Below are positions 60,099-64,000 of a stretch of DNA of 64,000 nt, piece after piece (position 1 is the stretch's first letter; each line of letters begins with the position of its first letter). Source of the stretch: JADFUS01 sp964368765 (GTDB lineage: Bacteria; Bacteroidota; Bacteroidia; Bacteroidales; Rikenellaceae); assembly GCA_964368765.1 (NCBI GenBank), contig CAYJCU010000002.1, positions 3,161-67,160 of the forward strand, written 5' to 3'. The notes beneath the pieces were generated by a model that was given only the letters and a program-made list of their open reading frames with translations, was not told the DNA's origin and did no database searches. The position numbers and the translations under genes are program-made.

Positions 60099-60866
60099 AT
60101 GAGACAGAGAATTTTAATAGCAAATGATGATGGTATAAACGCAAAAGGATTGAGAGCCTTGATAGAGGCAGCCTCGCACTTTGGCGATATAGTGGTGGTT
60201 GCCCCAGAGACAGGAATGTCGGGCATGTCGCACGCCATAACAATGAGTACACCCATATATCTTCGTACAGTGAGAGAGAGCGAAACTATACGTGTCTACG
60301 CTTGCCACGGCACCCCTGCCGACTGTATTAAGGTGGCGGTTGATTATCTTATGGAAGAGCCACCCACACTTATATTGTCTGGCATAAACCACGGCTCTAA
60401 CTCTAATATATGCTCTATCTATTCGGGTACAATAGGGGCAGCTATGGAGGGCTCTATGTATAACATACCATCAATAGGTTTCTCGTTAGAGTCGCACTCA
60501 GCTAAGGCCGATTTTACGGCAGCCACTAAGATAGCTCGTAAAATTATAGAGACAACACTTAATAATGTTAAAGAGGGAGAGTATCTGTGCCTTAATGTAA
60601 ATATCCCCAATGTGCCCTATGAAGAGGTAAAGGGTATTGTTACCTGCCCACAAGCTATGGGGGTATGGAAAGAGAATTTTGTTAAGAATACCAACCCACG
60701 TGGTATGGACTATTTCTGGCTTACTGGTGATTTTTATCCATATAACCCTGAGGATAAAAATGTTGATGTGCACCACCTAGCTAATAACTATGTAACGGTA
60801 GTGCCTCTTCAACCCGATATGACAAACCATAAACAGCTTGAAGAGCTTAAAAATTGGGGTTTTTAG
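60099..60866 (+). CDS. surE: 5'/3'-nucleotidase SurE
   Basis: 255 residues from MRQRILIANDDGINAKGLRA; the ATG at 60087 adds four residues. SurE landmarks are ANDDGINAKGL (metal-binding DD), VVVAPETGMSGMSHAITM, HGTPADCIKVAV, SGINHGSNSNICSIYSGTIG. The enzyme dephosphorylates nucleoside monophosphates and is linked to stationary-phase survival. It lies 48 bp after the patatin gene and 2 bp before the radical SAM gene. Confidence 0.95.
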   Translation: MRQRILIANDDGINAKGLRALIEAASHFGDIVVVAPETGMSGMSHAITMSTPIYLRTVRESETIRVYACHGTPADCIKVAVDYLMEEPPTLILSGINHGSNSNICSIYSGTIGAAMEGSMYNIPSIGFSLESHSAKADFTAATKIARKIIETTLNNVKEGEYLCLNVNIPNVPYEEVKGIVTCPQAMGVWKENFVKNTNPRGMDYFWLTGDFYPYNPEDKNVDVHHLANNYVTVVPLQPDMTNHKQLEELKNWGF

Positions 60867-60868
60867 GT

Positions 60869-61813
60869 ATGTATAGCTGGGGAGATAACAGACGTTTTAA
60901 TAGCTATTCAGGTTATTTTAAACGTAAGGTAGGAGAGAGATTACAAAAGGTTACTATCGACGCTGGTTTTACCTGTCCTAATCGTGATGGGGTGCTAAGC
61001 GAAGGTGGTTGCAGTTTCTGTAATAATCGTGCTTTTAACCCCTCATACTGCACAGCTGAGAAGAGCATAACACAACAGATAAATGAGGGTATTGAGTTTC
61101 ATGCGCACCGCTACGGTAAGACATCTCGTTTTTTAGCATATTTTCAGGCATTTTCTAATACCTATAAACCACTAGAAGAGCTAAAAGAGATATATAGCGA
61201 AGCACTATCTCACCCGCTTATAGCAGGCATAGTGATAGGAACTCGCCCCGATTGTGTTGATAGCGATAAACTAGACTATTTTGCCACACTAACAAAAGAG
61301 CACTATGTGATAATAGAGTATGGCATTGAGTCGTGTTATAACACTACCCTAGCCCGTGTTAATCGTGGTCACACTTTTGAGCAGGCTGTATGGGCAATTA
61401 ACGAGACACATAAAAGGGGTATTAACTGCGGAGCCCATTTTATTTTGGGGTTACCAGGTGAGAGCCGTGAGATGATGCTCTCAGGGGTTGATTTAATCAA
61501 CGAGCTACCTTTAGATACGGTTAAATTTCATCAACTGCAAATATTTAAAGATAGTGCTATGGAGCTTGAATATAACGAGCACCCTGAAGAGTTTGATTTC
61601 TTTGGTCGTGAAGAGTATATAGATTTTTTTATAGAGATACTAACACGCCTGCGCCCTGATATTGTTGTTGAGAGGTTTGCTGGAGAGTCACCACCCCGTT
61701 TTCATGCGGGGCCAGTGTGGGGCTTAACACGCAATAACGAGATGCTGGTACTACTTGAAAAACGATTGGCCGAATTAGATACATACCAAGGTAAAGAATA
61801 CATTAAAAAATAA
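60869..61813 (+). CDS. Radical SAM protein of the YhcC/TIGR01212 family
   Basis: 314 residues from MYSWGDNRRFNSYSGYFKRK. The radical SAM cluster cysteines are in FTCPNRDGVLSEGGCSFCNN, the C-x11-C-x2-C spacing typical of this family rather than CxxxCxxC. Other conserved segments are GTRPDCVDSDKLDYFATLTK, VIIEYGIESCYNTTLARVNR and HFILGLPGESREMMLSGVDL. The reaction is unknown; the family is widespread. It starts 2 bp after the surE stop. Confidence 0.9.
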   Translation: MYSWGDNRRFNSYSGYFKRKVGERLQKVTIDAGFTCPNRDGVLSEGGCSFCNNRAFNPSYCTAEKSITQQINEGIEFHAHRYGKTSRFLAYFQAFSNTYKPLEELKEIYSEALSHPLIAGIVIGTRPDCVDSDKLDYFATLTKEHYVIIEYGIESCYNTTLARVNRGHTFEQAVWAINETHKRGINCGAHFILGLPGESREMMLSGVDLINELPLDTVKFHQLQIFKDSAMELEYNEHPEEFDFFGREEYIDFFIEILTRLRPDIVVERFAGESPPRFHAGPVWGLTRNNEMLVLLEKRLAELDTYQGKEYIKK

Positions 61814-61818
61814 AAAAT

Positions 61819-63204
61819 ATGAAGAGAATTATTATTTTTGCTGCCATGATGATGACAGCACAAGTAACACTAGCCCAAAAAGGCGAAGTTACAAATGACG
61901 AGCTTAATATTATTCGTAAATCCTATTCAGAGGATACCCAAACGAAGGCTTTAAGAAATGCTATCCGCTCAAATAAGAGCCTTAAAGAGCTATCTCTCAA
62001 TGCAGATGTAGCACATAGTGTTGATCATAACTTTAAATATAAGGTTAATTATAACAATACAATAACAAATCAATATCAGAGTGGTAGATGCTGGATGTTT
62101 ACATCAATGAATGTATTTCGCCCTACTGTGGTTGAGAAATTTAATCTTGCTAGTTTCGATTTCTCGCATAACTATAACTATTTCTGGGATATATTCGAGA
62201 AATCTAATCTTTTCCTTGAGAATATGATTGAGTTAGCCGATAAGGATATAGATAACCGTGAGGTGGTAACACTATTCAAATCGCCAGTAGATGATGGTGG
62301 AGTGTGGAACCATTTCTATAATGTATCTAAAAAATATGGTGTTGTACCTAAGAGCGTTATGCCTGAGACGGTGCACTCAGAGAACACATCACAAATGTTA
62401 TCGGTAATTAAAGAGCGTCTACGCAAAGGGGGTCATGATATACGTGAGGCGGCAGCAAGTAAGAAAAAAGAGGCAGACTTACGCCTTATCAAACGTGATG
62501 CCCTTAAAGATATATATCGCATCCTTGCGCTATGTTTGGGAGAGCCACCAATGAAATTTGATTGGAAATATGTTGATAAAGAGGGTAATACAAAGGTGGT
62601 AAAAGATTACACACCTCAGAGATTTTTTGCTGATATAGTACCTGCTAACTACACAACAGATAACTATGTTATGATAATGAACGACCCTACACGTGAATAT
62701 TATAAGATATATAACATTAGCAACTATCGTAATAGTGTTGAGGGCACTAACTGGATATATCTTAACCTTCCGAACGAAGATATTAAACGTGCTGCACTAG
62801 CCTCAATAAAAGATAATAGCCCTATGTATGCCTCGTGCGATGTTGGCAAGCAACTAAATATGAAAGAGGGTGTTATGGCAATGGATATGTATGATTTAGA
62901 GTCTCTTCTAGGTATTGATTTAGAGATGGATAAAGAGGCACGTATCCTTACTCGCCAGAGTGGTTCGGCACACGCTATGACACTTGTTGCATGCGATACA
63001 GATGATAACGATAAGCCAACTAAGTGGCAGTTTGAAAATAGTTGGGGTATGACTGGAGATAATGGCTATCTTACATTTACTGATGAGTGGTTTGATAACT
63101 ACATTTTCCGTATAGTTATCAAAAAAGAGTATCTTGATACCAAATCAAAAGAGGCACTTAAAGGTAAGGTTAAGACTCTACCAATTTGGGATTACATGTT
63201 TTAA
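61819..63204 (+). CDS. Exported C1B cysteine aminopeptidase (bleomycin-hydrolase type)
   Basis: 461 residues with a Sec signal ending VTLAQ (about 19). Catalytic Cys in YQSGRCWMFTSMNV (about 91), His in SGSAHAMTLVACDTD (about 384) and Asn in QFENSWGMTGDNGYL (about 408) form the papain-like triad. C1B enzymes trim amino-terminal residues from peptides as hexamers. Its signal peptide, unusual for cytosolic bleomycin hydrolases but common in Bacteroidota homologues, places it in the periplasm. It lies 5 bp after the radical SAM gene and 5 bp before DUF2461. Confidence 0.93.
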   Translation: MKRIIIFAAMMMTAQVTLAQKGEVTNDELNIIRKSYSEDTQTKALRNAIRSNKSLKELSLNADVAHSVDHNFKYKVNYNNTITNQYQSGRCWMFTSMNVFRPTVVEKFNLASFDFSHNYNYFWDIFEKSNLFLENMIELADKDIDNREVVTLFKSPVDDGGVWNHFYNVSKKYGVVPKSVMPETVHSENTSQMLSVIKERLRKGGHDIREAAASKKKEADLRLIKRDALKDIYRILALCLGEPPMKFDWKYVDKEGNTKVVKDYTPQRFFADIVPANYTTDNYVMIMNDPTREYYKIYNISNYRNSVEGTNWIYLNLPNEDIKRAALASIKDNSPMYASCDVGKQLNMKEGVMAMDMYDLESLLGIDLEMDKEARILTRQSGSAHAMTLVACDTDDNDKPTKWQFENSWGMTGDNGYLTFTDEWFDNYIFRIVIKKEYLDTKSKEALKGKVKTLPIWDYMF

Positions 63205-63209
63205 TTAGT

Positions 63210-63923
63210 ATGAATATATATAATAAATCGGTCGATTTTCTAGCTAGAGTGCGTGATAACAACTCTAAAGAGTGGATGGACGCTAATAGGGCTGAGTATA
63301 ACGCACTAAGAAAAGAGTTTGAACAATTTATAGCCTCTGTCATAGAGGCTATAAAACATTACGACCCTACCCTACGAGGTGTGAGTGTTAAAGATTGTAT
63401 CTTTCGCATCAATCGTAATATGCGTTTCTCTAGTGATAAGAGACCCTATAAGACACATTTTAGTGCATTTATAGCTATCGGAGGGCGTAATGGCGGATAT
63501 TGTGGATATTATATCCATATAGAGCCTGAGGGAGATGTTGAAAAGAGCTACAAATCTTTTGGTGGCTCTATGCTTGCCGTAGGTGCTTATGCTCCTACGC
63601 CTGAGATTCTTAAGAGCATAAGAGAGGAGATATTATCAAATGGCGAGGCGATGCAAGCGGCTATTGATGGTGCTACTGGTTTTACACTACACACGGGCGA
63701 TGATTGTTTAAAGCGCACGCCACAGGGTTATCCTAAAAATAGCCCTTACGATCATTTGTTGAGATTGCGTAGGGTAAGCATAACAAAAAAGGTGTCACAG
63801 GGGTTTTTTGATGATAATAATTTGGTTGATAAGATAGCCAGAGAGTTTTCGCAAACAGTGCCTTTAGCACATATATTGAATAGGGCTATTGAGTATGCAC
63901 TATCTAACGAGGGTTATGATTAG
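63210..63923 (+). CDS. DUF2461-family protein
   Basis: 237 residues from MNIYNKSVDFLARVRDNNSK; the upstream ATG (63186) overlaps the peptidase gene. The domain starts with the conserved NNSKEWMDANRAEYNALRKE segment. CIFRINRNMRFSSDKRPYKT and YYIHIEPEG follow, and RTPQGYPKNSPYDHLLRLRR near the C-terminus matches the usual GY..DHP..E-K block. Its function is unknown; no catalytic residues can be named. It ends the plus-strand run that starts with the patatin gene. Confidence 0.85.
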   Translation: MNIYNKSVDFLARVRDNNSKEWMDANRAEYNALRKEFEQFIASVIEAIKHYDPTLRGVSVKDCIFRINRNMRFSSDKRPYKTHFSAFIAIGGRNGGYCGYYIHIEPEGDVEKSYKSFGGSMLAVGAYAPTPEILKSIREEILSNGEAMQAAIDGATGFTLHTGDDCLKRTPQGYPKNSPYDHLLRLRRVSITKKVSQGFFDDNNLVDKIAREFSQTVPLAHILNRAIEYALSNEGYD

Positions 63924-64000
63924 TAACCTACACCTTTGTTTCGATTTATTGTTGTCCGGTAAAAAAATCAAAAAACCTAGTAACAACCTATCCTGCAATA

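Noticed and set aside
1..64000. CRISPR arrays
   Set aside because: No regularly spaced identical repeats with unique spacers were seen; the 21-bp iterons lack spacer variation of that kind.

Overview
The window looks like a chromosomal segment of an AT-rich Bacteroidota member, probably order Bacteroidales. Evidence: three ECF sigma genes, two of them in sigma/FecR/SusC(with STN domain)/SusD sets; TAnnTTTG-type -7 promoter boxes; fimbrillin/DUF3575/DUF5119 genes; and few Shine-Dalgarno-like leaders. No species can be named from the sequence alone.

Layout. 1-685: 5' part of a restriction/methylation-type gene cut by the window edge. 872-10677: a chromosomal nutrient-import locus on the minus strand (sigma, FecR, SusC, SusD, fasciclin-like lipoprotein, small lipoprotein, secreted thioredoxin). 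10749-14286: a sigma / small membrane protein / Spy-like / M3 peptidase cluster that reads as an envelope-stress module. 14671-15960: dtd, mazG-like and SUI1 genes plus a possible short membrane ORF. 16110-16184: a CAT-anticodon tRNA on the plus strand.

16141-35289: a roughly 19.1 kb integrated mobilizable element. It is bounded by a 45-bp direct repeat of the tRNA 3' half, with a 21-bp repeat just inside each end that resembles integrase arm sites. Its backbone is a tyrosine integrase lacking the usual first catalytic Arg, an AlbA_2-type regulator, an HTH protein, a 21-bp-phased iteron array, an excisionase-like protein, a VapE-type helicase, a degenerate primase, MobC, a relaxase and a candidate oriT. 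Its cargo is a complete self-regulated SusC/SusD system (sigma, FecR, SusC, SusD and two discoidin-type lipoproteins) with no glycoside hydrolase.

35638-49791: a surface fimbria/adhesin cluster in two minus-strand transcription units, both preceded by the same promoter-like block. It contains two fimbrillin-like lipoproteins, three very large adhesins sharing one C-terminal domain, a DUF3575/OmpA-like outer-membrane protein and a DUF5119 lipoprotein. 49951-50304: structured non-coding DNA and one copy of a dispersed repeat.

50334-63923: housekeeping genes. Minus strand: nadA; and a PPIase-pheS-M23-ybeY-mnmG run. Plus strand: mntP, patatin/outer-membrane barrel, surE, radical SAM, C1B peptidase and DUF2461. 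Two parS-like palindromes, one inside mntP and one between ybeY and the M23 gene, suggest the origin-proximal centromere lies here or nearby. All coordinates and motifs are read by eye; no database search was possible.
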